Assembly (NCBI RefSeq): GCF_029784165.1 | Contig: NC_073694.1 | Span: forward strand, 42,079,006 to 42,143,005 | DNA from: Wyeomyia smithii | Lineage: Eukaryota; Arthropoda; Insecta; Diptera; Culicidae | DNA length: 64,000 nucleotides | Reading direction: 5' to 3' | Shown here: positions 1 through 10,999 of the stretch, one piece after another | How positions within the stretch are numbered: position 1 is the first letter of the stretch | Layout of the letters: each line of letters begins with the position of its first letter | Notes under the pieces: generated by a model | Databases searched by the model: none | The model's input: the letters and a program-made list of their open reading frames with translations, nothing else | Told to the model about the DNA's origin: nothing | Made by a program: the position numbers and the translations under genes

Positions 1-796
1 CTTTGCGTGCTATTGTTATTTATGCATAATTTTACCATTAGGCTTAAGGCCGAAAAGTCGGTTGTGAATAAAGTTGCCGTTTAGATTATTTACAGGCTCT
101 GCAAAGCTGAAAATTCAAACCTCAAATGCAGGTGAAATCCTGCTAATTATATTTCGACAAAAAATAGACCTGTCCTGACATAACAACAACTTCTGTCAGT
201 CGTAACTTTAATTGTACTAAATTTATTTGCCTTTTTCGTGTTCGAAATAAATCCTGAGTAACAACAAAGGATGACAACACGTTACGTTATTGTAACGTGG
301 AAATAGACAAACTTCATCTAGTCTAGAAGAAATATTATTTATCAAAGCCCCTCGGAAAGTCAAATGAGCACAAAAGCGGTGGATTCGATTGTAGCTAGCA
401 AAAATCTATTTCGAATTATTATCGGGGCATGGAGATTTATGTCTTATTTAATCGCTGAAAAAGCGAAATATTTTAATTTGACAGAACTAAAATCTTCTTA
501 CATTTACAAGAAACACAATACGCGAAAGATTGACCCTAAATCAATCTTTGCGTTCTTCTAAATCGCACAAGTTTTGATCTGTTTCGAACAAAACATAGGC
601 GAAAAGGTTTACGCCATGTTTTCGAAGACCAAATGCGTGAATGAGAGCTTGAAGCAGAATTGACAGTTTATTAGAAATCTTCCACCAATCGGTGCTACGA
701 CCCTTCAACAGATAGTTTGTCCATAGGAATCTCATTTCTTTCAATGTTGACCTTCAACCTCGCCACTTTTCAGCCGCGGGCATTTCTTTCACATAG
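1..796. other. AT-rich DNA, no gene recognised
   Basis: Only short chance reading frames are present (up to 67 codons) and none resembles a known protein. There is no splice-site pair with coding sequence between. Probably upstream or intronic DNA of the otd locus. Confidence 0.5.
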
Positions 797-1005
797 GGAA
801 ACCGCTCCTATATTCATCCCAGCATCTATATTCATCTCATCGCTCTTGTTTGTAGGATTTACCGTGAAATTTTACTATTTTTCTTCGAAGTAAAATTTTC
901 GAGCACTTGAATCGAGAGGTAAAATTAAAATTATTTTTATTTTGAAAAATTAGTTTATTTTAACGATAAATGAGATGAGTCTAGGTGTTGAAGAGCGGCT
1001 TCTCT
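797..1005. mobile_element. Short TIR element, relative of the 984-bp MITE at 1612
   Basis: The left edge reads AGGGAAACCGCTCC and the right edge, reversed, AGAGAAGCCGCTC. Both are followed by ATTCATC-type motifs (ATATTCATCCC, CTCATCTCATT), the same subterminal motif seen in the larger TA-flanked element. No coding capacity is present, so this would be a deleted non-autonomous derivative. The exact ends are uncertain. Confidence 0.4.
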
Positions 1006-1611
1006 ATACTTTTTTTTTACGTAATCTGCAATCGGTTTCTCTTCACTGATAAGCAGCGTGGTTGGTATCACTGTGATTCATTCATTGGAAAATCGGTGCA
1101 AATATTTTTCAAGAGATCAGAGTGATACGAAAAGCGAGCAATTTCTATACGATACTCTCACGTAAGTTGTCCCGTTTTAAGGATGGCTAGGGACACAAAT
1201 ATTCATAGATTTTTTTCATTTTTGCCGGTTTTGGAATGCACTTATTTTCAGTCTCGTCGGCCAGTGTTTTCAATCGCTCTCATTTTCATCAATATTTTTC
1301 AACTGATACTGAATAATCGTAATGCTGCCATCTGTACAAGTGTAAACAAGAAAGACGAAGCTATTGCCAGTAATTGGAATAATTTTCACCGATTAAAACA
1401 TCTGAAAAAGTATCATTACGTGCTTGACGAAATTTGCGTTATAGCTTGGTATCCATCGCCTTTGGTAATATACTTTACTATACTATTATTTTGGTGTTAA
1501 CGCCATTATAAACGGGAAAGAACAGAAATTCATGTCGCTTGTTGTTACTGCATTCAAGTAGGCGTTGCAATGCGTTTCTCATACAATGCTAAAGACAGTT
1601 TTATCCAAAGA
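1006..1611. other. AT-rich spacer, no gene recognised
   Basis: A 105-codon frame (1183-1500, +) is open but has no recognisable motif, strong hydrophobic bias and AT-rich codons, so I regard it as chance. Nothing else is seen. Confidence 0.4.
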
Positions 1612-2595
1612 TAGAGGAACTGCTCCATTACTCATTTCATTAAGCCGATATTTACGAAGAATGCACGGATTAAACACCAAATTTTCACGAAATCATTGAA
1701 CAAATAAACAAAATACGCTTATATGCTCTCATGGAATCGTTCAGCATTGTATTTTTAGTAAACTTAGCTAGATTTATCCTGAATTTTGTAAAAGAAACCA
1801 TTTTTCACAACGCTTCCATATCGATCTCAAAACTTAAATCACTGCTCAATTATTCATCTCACGACGCCCCCATATTCATCACACTGGTAATCATGAATGA
1901 ATCACATTATCATGAATGAACGTAGCCGTAGCCCGTCGTAGTAGGTTACCTAGATATCCGCTGTAGTTGTTTACGTGTAAAATTGGTAACCTAGGTAACC
2001 GCTGCAGTGCTGTCGATTTATGTCAATTATGTCGGAATAATTCAACATTTTCAGTATGTTCTTTTCGTATTAACAGAAACTGATTTGGCAACTTTTGATT
2101 TTCTTCAATGCAGTGAAAACAGATCAAAAATACATATAGTAGAAATTTAGGAATTGTAGAAATTCATCTCATATATTTCTGCTAATTCGAGCTTGTTTTT
2201 GGAAATTTGAGGTGAACATTACAAAGATTAAAGTATTTCTAGTGTAGTGAGTGATTTTGTTTAGTGATTAAAATAAAAAGTGGTCCGCTTGTTATGAAAA
2301 AAACTTTGGTTGTTTGCTGAACGAGTCCCGTTGTAGCCGTATAGAACAATGCGCGGATTTTGGTTTCTGAGGTAGGTGATTGAATTAAATGAGTTTTCGA
2401 GTGCAGATGACCGACTTTAATATCAAATTTAGGACTTGAGTTTTTGAGGATTCTACTTCATGAGTAATCTAAAGTGAACAAAGAAGAATCCATTCCATGG
2501 ATTAGCAAACGGGTTTAGTTGGAAAATATGCGTTTTTTCCTGTTTTCAAATATGTTTTCTTATTGTATGAGATTAATAATGGAGCAGTTGCTCTA
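1612..2595 (+). mobile_element. TA-flanked non-autonomous TIR element (984 bp)
   Basis: Both ends carry inverted repeats: the left starts TAGAGGAACTGCTCCATTA and the right ends TAATGGAGCAGTTGCTCTA. A TA dinucleotide at each edge is the target duplication expected for Tc1/mariner-type transposition. A second, inverted copy lies at 49868-50803 and matches along its whole length. Because of this, the short frame at 1731-1919 and its partner at 50490-50684 translate to nearly the same peptide. That shared peptide reflects repeat copying rather than a gene. The interior holds further copies of the ATTCATCTCA motif and no transposase. Confidence 0.75.
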
Positions 2596-4439
2596 ATTAT
2601 TGAGCTTTATTGAGAAATTTGTGTGATTTTGCAACGCTAAAAGTATTTCTTCGAAATAACTCGTCACATTATAGATAAAAGGGTTGATGAACAGTTACTC
2701 TACAATTATGAGTCAGTCATCGTGAAGGCTGAATGTTTAAAAATAATTCCTAATCTTCTAATAAATTCCTCAAACAAAAAAAAACATTTTTCAGGCAACC
2801 TATTACCAAATCCATCAAAAAATTAGCAGGTTCTCCGTGCTCACCAGAAGTCAGGAATGTTTCCTACATCCGGTGACCTAGACCATTTTTGTGATCAAAG
2901 TTAAACCTTAAAATGTTTCCAGTTACATGGTGCTCAATTTATTTAAATTGAACAATATTTAGCAAAGTTGTAGTATTTTGTAGTTAATCAAAATTTTGCC
3001 TATCCTGCTGTTTTTGACTGTCCCCTGTAAGTAAATCTGTTTAAAAAACTACCACAACTAATGAAAATTGTTCAATTTCTTGGGAATCGACGTATTTCGG
3101 TAAAGTGACCTTTTTCTGTGGAGTGACTCATATTTGTATGATTAACAAGTGAATACAAGTGAAAGCTCAGTTCAAGAAAACGTTAAATACACTTTTCAGT
3201 TGTACCAGAAAATATAGGAAGGAATATTATAATAGGATTATTTCGCCTAAAAAAAGATTCAAATATAATACACATGTGCATATCTATCAAATTGGATTTC
3301 TGCTAATGAACAAAACTATTAAAACATCGTACATTTGTAGTGTGAAATTTCAGCATTTCCATTTTATTATATTTGTTTTGTTTTCCGAGGACGGAACATA
3401 AGTTTTATCACAATTGTGATGAGGTTTTGTTGGTTTTTGATCTGTAAATATGAACAAAAAACCTCAACCTCATATCCAAATTATCACTCATTCTAGAGGT
3501 TTTGAAAGCATTTCGAAGGCCCGTTTTTTACTCATCGAAATAGTGAATTCACTGTTTCTCCATTATGCTGTGTTATTTTTGAAGCACTTATTATTGCTAA
3601 CTAAATTATTTTCCTCATATTCTGATGCACTAACACAGAAAACGTTGCCAGCCAGGAGTATATTTACTTAATTTTTTGATACAATTTGATACATAATAGA
3701 ACTGTTTTGCCTTGTTGATTTTCCCAAAAACACGTAAGTAGGAACAATCTGAATACCAAGCGGATTTCTGTGTAGCTGTATGTTTCGTATCTCGAAAAAT
3801 TGGACTTTCGATTTGAAATAGCAGTTGGCCCTGACGACTCTTTTGATATTGGTTTGGATTTTACTTGCGAACGTGAAGGAGGGAAATATTTTTGCTTTTG
3901 TTTCCACACATAAATTGACAATTGCATATGAGAATTCGCGTAGGTGCGAATAGCCTTAAAAATTTCTTTTACTTGTGTCAGGGCCAATTTGCGCTGTGAT
4001 CAGGCATTGGGATTAGACTTTCTTCCGGGACTTCAGCTCGTGACGACTGTCATATCAGTGAGTTTTCAGGGAATTATATTATTCTGTTTGAAGAAAATGT
4101 AAACGATGCAGATTTGAAATGTACCGCTTGCAATGATCTAGTTTTATACGTTACCCTAGTGTGGTTGAATTTATGTAGTTTAAAAAAATAGAATTTCGCA
4201 AAATTTAAAGAAAAACTCTGCGTTTCGTTTTTTTAAATAAATTAAATTTCTACAAAAAATCGCAGTGTTTTTCCGATGATCTACCTATATTTAAAAATAT
4301 TCAAGGAAGTATCGTGATTCGGTGACGGAGAAACTTGAATATTGCGAAACTTTCAAAATTATAAAAAGTACCAAAAATACAGTTTTGTATTTTTGGTACT
4401 TAGTCAGGTTGACAGAGAAAACTGGAAAACCATCGGGGA
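2596..4439. other. AT-rich DNA, no gene recognised
   Basis: Low-complexity AT-rich sequence with short reading frames on both strands. Frames at 3159-3401, 3450-3671 and 3664-3987 show no recognisable domain. No repeat boundary could be fixed here. Confidence 0.4.
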
Positions 4440-4808
4440 ATTTTTTTTTCTTTTTTTATTCTCGTTTATTATTTTTTTTTTATTCTCGCTTATTTTCCGT
4501 CGGTCTAGTTCCGCCACTGTTGTGGCCAATCACCGACGTCCAGGGAGGCGACTCCACACCCAGGACCCTAACTCACGACCCGTTTATCAACGGCTTTACT
4601 TCCTCATGCGATGGAAGGCGTGATCTCAGAGATTTTTCGCCTCAGAAAATCTCCCGGTGTCGGCTAGGATTGAATCTAGACCAGTTGGGTTGGTAATGAG
4701 TGGATCACGCCACCTCACAACCATCGACACCTATGTCGGCGGTGGGATTCGAACCCAGGCGTCGAGCGTGGTTGGCGGAGACGTTACCAACCACACTAGG
4801 CCCCCACT
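4440..4808 (-). mobile_element. tRNA-derived SINE with two B boxes (Twin-like)
   Basis: Read on the minus strand, the element starts near 4808 with GGGGGCCTAGTGTGGTTGG (A-box-like) followed by GGTTCGAATCCC (B box, 4744-4755). About 75 bp further on is a second tRNA-like B box, AGATTCAATCC (4667-4677). It ends in an A-rich tail with AGAATAAA repeats, seen as T-rich sequence at 4440-4500 on the + strand. Two tRNA-related modules in tandem is the hallmark of the Culex SINE called Twin; family identity is from memory. Such elements are transcribed by RNA polymerase III and moved by a partner LINE. The reading frames across it are by-products. Confidence 0.75.
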
Positions 4809-6019
4809 CATGGAGAAAATTTTTGGAACGAGACGCGAATCTATTTTAAACGGCCCATTAGTGCTAAAACGGTTTTTTTCAGTATAAAAGGCTAATACGG
4901 GACCTCTGATGTTTGGTTTCATATCCGATCGAATACTTTTTCCACTGGGATTTCAGAGGTGCGTCATTTTCGTTGCACTTTTTTGTGCTGAGTGCTGTAA
5001 AATATCGGGAAATTAATGTTATATTTCAGGGAATGTCAAGGAAAATCAAGGAGTTCAATTCTGGGAAATATTTTGCCGCCTTGTTAGTATTTGCAAATCT
5101 CAACATTACAAACTCCAAAAACAAACTCCATTGATTGTTTGATTCTGTCACGTTGAAATGGATTAAGTCGGGACAAACTTTTACTGTTTGTTGATGGGAT
5201 CGTAATGAGAATACATCTTTTCAAAAGAGAAGTACGGATAGCAAGCAAATTGAACTATATTTTATTCATTTGAAAGCGATTCAATAAATTGAAATATTGG
5301 AATATAAAAAAGCTTCCATACTATGCCTTAACGAAGTGCAAATTTAAATTAGTCGTCGAGGTTGGAACCGAGTAGGTTTGAGGAACTAATTTTTGTCGTA
5401 CTAAGGACATGCTGCTTTATTTGTGTCTATTGGGGCCACGCTGATACGTAAAACTGGAACACTTTTAATGGATGTACTCGATCGGAAACTATTCAATTAT
5501 TAATTTAATTAAAAATATTTTATTTAATAAAAAATATTTAATCTCTGAATTAGCTTAAAATAGTTCCACAGTTGTTCTCTTCTATTTACGTCGTAGTAGT
5601 ATAAATTTCATCTTAAGTAAACTTCACTCGGTCGCTCGGACACGTGTTCGATAGTTATATACTCGAATTGAAGAGAATATGCTTTAGGTGTCAATAATAA
5701 AAATAAAATCAGCAAAAAGCTAACAGACCAAGTACTCACTACGTCGTACTGGCGCAGGCAAGAAATGAAAAGAATCAATCGATGCTTTAGAGAATATGTA
5801 TGATTTATATACAGTACAGCTTACGAATAAAGTATCAGATTATTCACATTATTCGGTTGTGAGAAATGAAATCAATCAATGAATTGGTGATTGTCGATCT
5901 ACCCTATTGGAATTTTTCGTGCAAAAATAACTGCTTAGAAAACACTCGATATGATATTTGCAATCAACCCAAGTAAATGTCAATTCCAAAATTGGAAAAA
6001 GATTTCAACTGAAGCAGAA
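4809..6019. other. AT-rich DNA, no gene recognised
   Basis: No domain, splice structure or repeat boundary could be recognised. A direct AT-rich stretch (5490-5545) is low complexity only. Confidence 0.4.
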
Positions 6020-8560
6020 GTGACGAACTCAAATGTATTCAAACTATACATTGAATCCCTTTGTTGTTCACATCAAGCAAATTGCCTTACGCAAAATCGA
6101 ACTACCTTCCGGTGGCCACTCAGGCAATAATACAAACGTGTTACCATTCCCACGTTACCTGCCAGTTCGGAATTCGCGCCGTAAACCCAAACTTCATTTC
6201 CCACCGCTGCTGCTACTGCTGCGCGTTTGGGATGCGAACTCACCTGTTCTAGCGTTTCCTACCGGACAGGAAGGAAAAAGTCGTCTTCGGAGCATTTCTC
6301 TGTTCCCACAGCCAGCTCCGGCCAAACAATACCAACCGAGCATTCTAGAGTGTCAAAATCTCATTCAAAAATTTCCTCTCATTGTCCGTCACATCCACGC
6401 AGGTAATCACGTCTTGCGCGAACCTCACCCGCCGAAGGTTAGAAATCGTAGGGACCTGACCGGACGGGGCTAGAATCGTGTGACTCACAATAGTGCTTCG
6501 ATCTCTACCTCCTACCCTCCCGTACCTATGCCTGAGCCCCTTCTATCCAACGCACACTGTACTCCTAATCAATGAAATATCAATCAGATTGGTTTCTTTT
6601 GCTTCTTCCTTCGCATCCCACCAACAACGATCACCTCCGAAACAAACCGGACGGACAGACAGCAAACCCGTCGGTTAGTTTCACACTTTTCAAAAATTAT
6701 ATGACGTTGATTTCTTCCTCACCTTGTTGACCAGAGTGGATGGGAGTTCATTCATAAAAAAATTGCTGCTTTAGATCCTCCTAGCGGTGCTTGCTTGCTT
6801 GCCTCACGGATCTCGGACCTAGAATGCTCGCAACTCATTCCGACGGAGCACAACCGTAACTGGAATGCGTGGACTCATTCGACAGCGAAAACGTTCGGAT
6901 CTTATTGTCAAGATTGATTGTTTGGGGTATGGATTCCTTTTTCGGACCCCGCTCTGCTGCTACCCTAACCAAACCCTGACAGATCGAAACTGAGCTATAT
7001 TGGGATTGTGCTGATCGCGCGCTTGATTTGATTCGGAGCTGGTCGAATTCCAATTAGAGCCACTGCGATCGAAGTTTGACTGTTTGTCAGGAACGAATCG
7101 TAATACAGTGACAACAACAGTCGAAAAAACAGAACATGAGATGGCGGCAGTTATCTGCCGAGTTCCAAATCCTGAGACGTGATTCTGTCAAAGTATGGGC
7201 CCACTAAAAGGGTCAAACGAGCGTCATCGCCGATCGAGGTCAGTCCAACGGCGCTCCGCTCCGATCGTGATTTTTTTTAAAACACGAATCTTTATGAGTG
7301 CTTAAGTGCTCTTTATCAAAATATATATATTTATACACATACGAAAACGAGCGGGAAAAAGTCGAGTGAACGGAATCAAACACATCACCACGTCAACCGT
7401 CGCCGCCGCCGAGTGAAGTACTTGGCTGACCCGCTGAAGAGACCCGCTCGCTGTGTGCTGTGGGGCCACCACCAGTGGGGCTGAATCTGGGGAGATCCTC
7501 GGTATCGGCAAACCCCCGCATCGATCCGTGTGTGTGTTTCGAGCTATTTCGGACGGTTTTATTGTTGTTCGATATTCATGAGAGAACTACGATAAAATCG
7601 CACTCTCATTTTTATGGTGCGTGACAGTTGGTTGACAAACAACGGGAATCGATCGATTTTTTTTGTTTCTTATACCGCACCTCTCGCCAACTCTATGGCC
7701 GTGCAGTTGTGGAGCGCGTCTTTTTACTGCCATTTTTTTATGGTAAGCGGAGTTCTTTATTTTTCACATTTCACGATCGCTAAGTGCGTCGCAGAGATAA
7801 ACGTTGCCGGGTTTTTCCGCGAGGAGAGCTCAGACCCCGGGCTCCGACTCGTAAAAATATCAATAATTGGAATATGAACCGGCCGTCCCCATCCCGCACC
7901 GCAACCGATCCGGCAGACCGACCGCCGATCGATCCATCACGGGCACACATGAAAGCACACACATTTGCCTACGGTATAATATGTTAAAACACTTACGGAA
8001 CAACATCATTATTATTCCATTTTCCCCCTCTGCGCGCTTATCTTTATGCATAATTATGTCATTTGAGACACGATACTGAAATGGAAATATTTGTTCCGAA
8101 CTTCTTGGGGCTTCCAATCCAATGTGCGCTGCGGCTCGTCCGATCGTCCGATGACGCGCCGGCCAAGACGACAACTACAACGACGACGACAACGACGACG
8201 ACGACGATGATCAGTCGCCGAAGTGAAGTGCCACGGGTTCTGCCGAGGCTGTGATCGTTTATTCGAAGGTGATTTCTCTTCTTCCTCGATATGTCAACTT
8301 TTGTGGCTAGAGGGGCTTGGATGGGGGGGGCGTGAGGTGCGAGGCACAATTTATAAGACATTAGGCAAAGAGTTTACAATCTTGGCATGTGCTCTCGAAT
8401 CAATATGCGGCTTCTCTTCGTTTGCTGGGCTCTTTTGCGAGTTATGGATTTGGGTTTGTTTTTTTTTTAATTTTTGGGTTTTGGTTGGTCGAAGGTGAAA
8501 CAGTATGTGTTGCTTGGGTGAACGAGTTAGACGGACTGGGATAAAGGGGTGGGGAGGGGG
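6020..8560. other. G+C-richer, repeat-poor island 1
   Basis: Base composition shifts visibly to a CG-containing, balanced sequence with no transposon signature. The longest frame (6033-6473, 146 codons, +) ends without any known domain and overlaps other open frames, as is typical of G+C-rich non-coding DNA. In a developmental locus such an island is a candidate for regulatory DNA or a non-coding 5' exon, but no promoter or splice pair can be fixed from sequence alone. Confidence 0.4.
8168..8212. repeat. Imperfect ACG/ACA trinucleotide repeat
   Basis: A run of GACGACAACTACAACGACG-type triplets. It gives open frames of threonine or valine on the two strands, which explains the odd homopolymeric peptides here. 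Confidence 0.85.
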
Positions 8561-9010
8561 TGTTGAGCTTTGTTTTGCAGATTGGTCTAAAATACCGAAT
8601 TCGTTGTTAAAAATGGTGTCTAAGTTTTGATTACATGGAAAAAATAACGAATTCAAACCGTTTTGGGACTGCTTTATCAAAAGAATTCTAATAATTGATA
8701 ATAACTACTTCGAGTATTGATAGTTTGTTATGATTTAGTGTTCAAGACATGACCACAATTTCAATGCAGGATTACAACTGGCAGAAAATATTTAGTTAGC
8801 TTTTGGATTCTTGGAAAAAGCTGTTCCAATATATAAAATCTGAATCCGTGCCCATAGCACTATTACAAGCATTCTGTCCTGATCTAGGGATCAATTTACT
8901 CCGCAAGATATTATTAAATTAATAAAGTATACTCACACACTTCCAAAATATTTATCAATGAATCAAGACAACAATTATTCTATAATTTTACTTGAATGTT
9001 ATTTCATATC
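8561..9010. other. AT-rich spacer, no gene recognised
   Basis: Transition from island 1 into AT-rich repeat-bearing DNA. Nothing identified. Confidence 0.4.
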
Positions 9011-9560
9011 TTTTGGCAAATCGGAGTTTTTAATATAAATATAAATTCTTCGAAAATTATCCAACCAATTTTCTCAAAAGAACGCAACAACTTTTCGGAT
9101 ACACTAGGTTTGCAACCTTGTAACGAGCTGTCATACTCTGATGAAATATTTCACGTGCATCGTTCACGGTCACGCAACAAATTTTGCTGAAAAGCCAACC
9201 AGATGATCTTCACCGTTCCTGTGGTAAAGCGAAAATGAAAATCAAGCGGCAAGCTTTATCAAAAAGATACGCCAAAACTGCTCTGATTCATCATTAGTCG
9301 CGTAATGTCACTGTAAAGCACACAAACCGAATTAAAAAAAATCACAGATCACACGTACCTAACAAAATTCAGAATAATAAATTTTCAGAAATGTTGAAAC
9401 GGTGAAAATCAAGCGAACACATTTTCACTGCGACTGACGGATGACTTTTTATGTACAATTTAAAAAGAAGGAAGAGAGAATGAACATTGTATGACAGTGA
9501 AACATTTCTTTATATGGTGGCACTTTTTCACTTTCATGCAAAAGCACTGAAAAATATCAG
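9011..9560 (+). repeat. Dispersed repeat D, copy 1
   Basis: Contains the segment CATACTCTGATGAAATATTT near 9132, then AAGCGAAAATGAAAATCAAG near 9227 and CACTGCGACTGACGGATGAC near 9427. It ends near GCACTGAAAAATATCAGC. The same ordered blocks recur at 10295-10640 and in a split copy at 49265-51225, with fragments near 24085-24230 and 27440-27610. No coding capacity. The edges (CTGATRAAAA near the start, GAAAAATATCAG near the end) look loosely inverted, so it may be an old MITE. Confidence 0.6.
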
Positions 9561-9694
9561 CTTGCTTGCGAGTAATTGGGAACCTAACCAATGAACACTA
9601 ACTAGGGTTTTATTTTATTTGTGCGGTACTACAATTGCATTACTTAATATCCGATCTCGCTTTACGGATGCTTTCGGAAATAAAAACATTTTTC

Positions 9695-9985
9695 GTTATA
9701 TTCGTTCTTAGAACTACAAACATGTATGTCAAATGCACTGATAAACCAGGAAAAATCGAACAATTATATTTTTGCGATTGATCACACACTTTGGAGTGAT
9801 GTGAATTCCTAATCGAAAATTTCATTTTGTTTGATGGAAAATGGAATTTAATTAGGTGGACCACTTTAGTATAAGGAGGAGCTGTGGAATAACGCTTCCA
9901 ATTATTTCTCTCCCTTTACTTTGCATTTTTAGCTTCGCAATTTTTAATAGTGAGTTGGTGTTCAAGATATTGTTACTGCAGTAGC
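9695..9985 (+). repeat. Duplicated block B, copy 1
   Basis: Carries GGTGGACCACTTTAGTATAA, then GAGCTGTGGAATAACGCTT and CTTCGCAATTTTTAATA in the same order as 10710-10990. Together with repeat D this gives a D-B-D-B arrangement, so the neighbourhood looks like a tandem duplication of roughly 1.0-1.3 kb with later deletions. Confidence 0.7.
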
Positions 9986-10294
9986 TTTTCTATTTTTTAC
10001 GTTCAGTTGAATTTTACTATAACGCTGAATAAGAAATTATTTGTAAATAGCAAAAAACAGTCTAACTGTTCTTAATAACTCTTCCTAAATACGAATAATT
10101 TGAGGTAAAGTAAAACAGAAATTTACCGAATTGCGGAAAAAAAACTGAGTTTAAAACAATATTAGAAATGGTTGGATTTAAAAAAATATTTAAAACTATG
10201 CTAGCGCAAAAATCGGAACCCAGATCGAAACACCAATCTCCGAAAATACTATTTAAATCGTTCAAAAAATTATGTGTGGGAAAATTCGTATCAT

Positions 10295-10640
10295 TGTTGC
10301 CAGCAGTGCTGATGAAAATCTGGTGAAACTCTTCGAAAATTACAACCGATCTTTTTCAATTGTCACTGCAAATAAAAGCAGCACTCTTTCATACACGTTG
10401 TATCACGCTGACATACTCCGATGAAATATTTCACGCGCATCTTTTATGGTCACACAATAAAATTTGTGATCAAAATGAAACGCCAAAATAGATTTCACTC
10501 ATCATTAATCTGTACAGCTCCCAAACCAAATTTCAAAAAAATCACAATTCACATAACAAAACTCGTAGTAATAAATTTTGTGAAAAGTTGAGACGCTGAA
10601 AATCACACGAACACGATTTCACTGCGACTGACGAATGACT
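10295..10640 (+). repeat. Dispersed repeat D, copy 2
   Basis: Begins near CAGTGCTGATGAAAATC and includes CATACTCCGATGAAATATTT and CACTGCGACTGACGAATGAC. Compared with copy 1 it has lost about 240 bp at its right end (the part around the GAAAAATATCAG edge). Confidence 0.6.
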
Positions 10641-10709
10641 TGACCTTTTTCTGCACTGGGTTTCTTAATATCCCATTTTGTCATCCGGATCCCTTCTAAT
10701 ATATCTAAA

Positions 10710-10990
10710 AATTTCTCAGAACCACGAAAATTTATATTAAATGTACTAATGATTTTGGGTGAAAAATTAACCTTCTGCAAAAAACAGGAAAAACCGAAAA
10801 ATTATATTTTGAAGTTGATTACACACCCTGGAATGACGTAAATTCCCAATCTATAATTTCACTTTGTTCGATAAAAAATGGAATTCAATTAGGTGGACCA
10901 CTTTGGTATAAAGTGGAGCTGTGGAATAACGCTTTCAATTATATCTCTCTCTTCACTTTGCATTCTCTGCTTCGCAATTTTTAATAAATT
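10710..10990 (+). repeat. Duplicated block B, copy 2
   Basis: Matches 9695-9985 closely, including GGTGGACCACTTTGGTATAA and GAGCTGTGGAATAACGCTTT. Divergence is spread as single substitutions, so the duplication is not recent. Confidence 0.7.
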
Positions 10991-10999
10991 GTTGCCCTT

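Noticed and set aside
1731..1919. Peptide shared with 50490-50684, at first suggestive of a conserved gene
   Set aside because: The whole surrounding 0.95 kb is repeated, with inverted ends. Similarity is due to a MITE-like element.
4744..4755. tRNA gene (perfect GGTTCGAATCC B box)
   Set aside because: No acceptor stem or cloverleaf, and A-rich tail and second tRNA-like module present: a SINE. The same applies to the B boxes at 29989, 36394, 51947 and 53092.
6033..6473. 146-codon open frame (+)
   Set aside because: No domain; a second overlapping frame is equally open.
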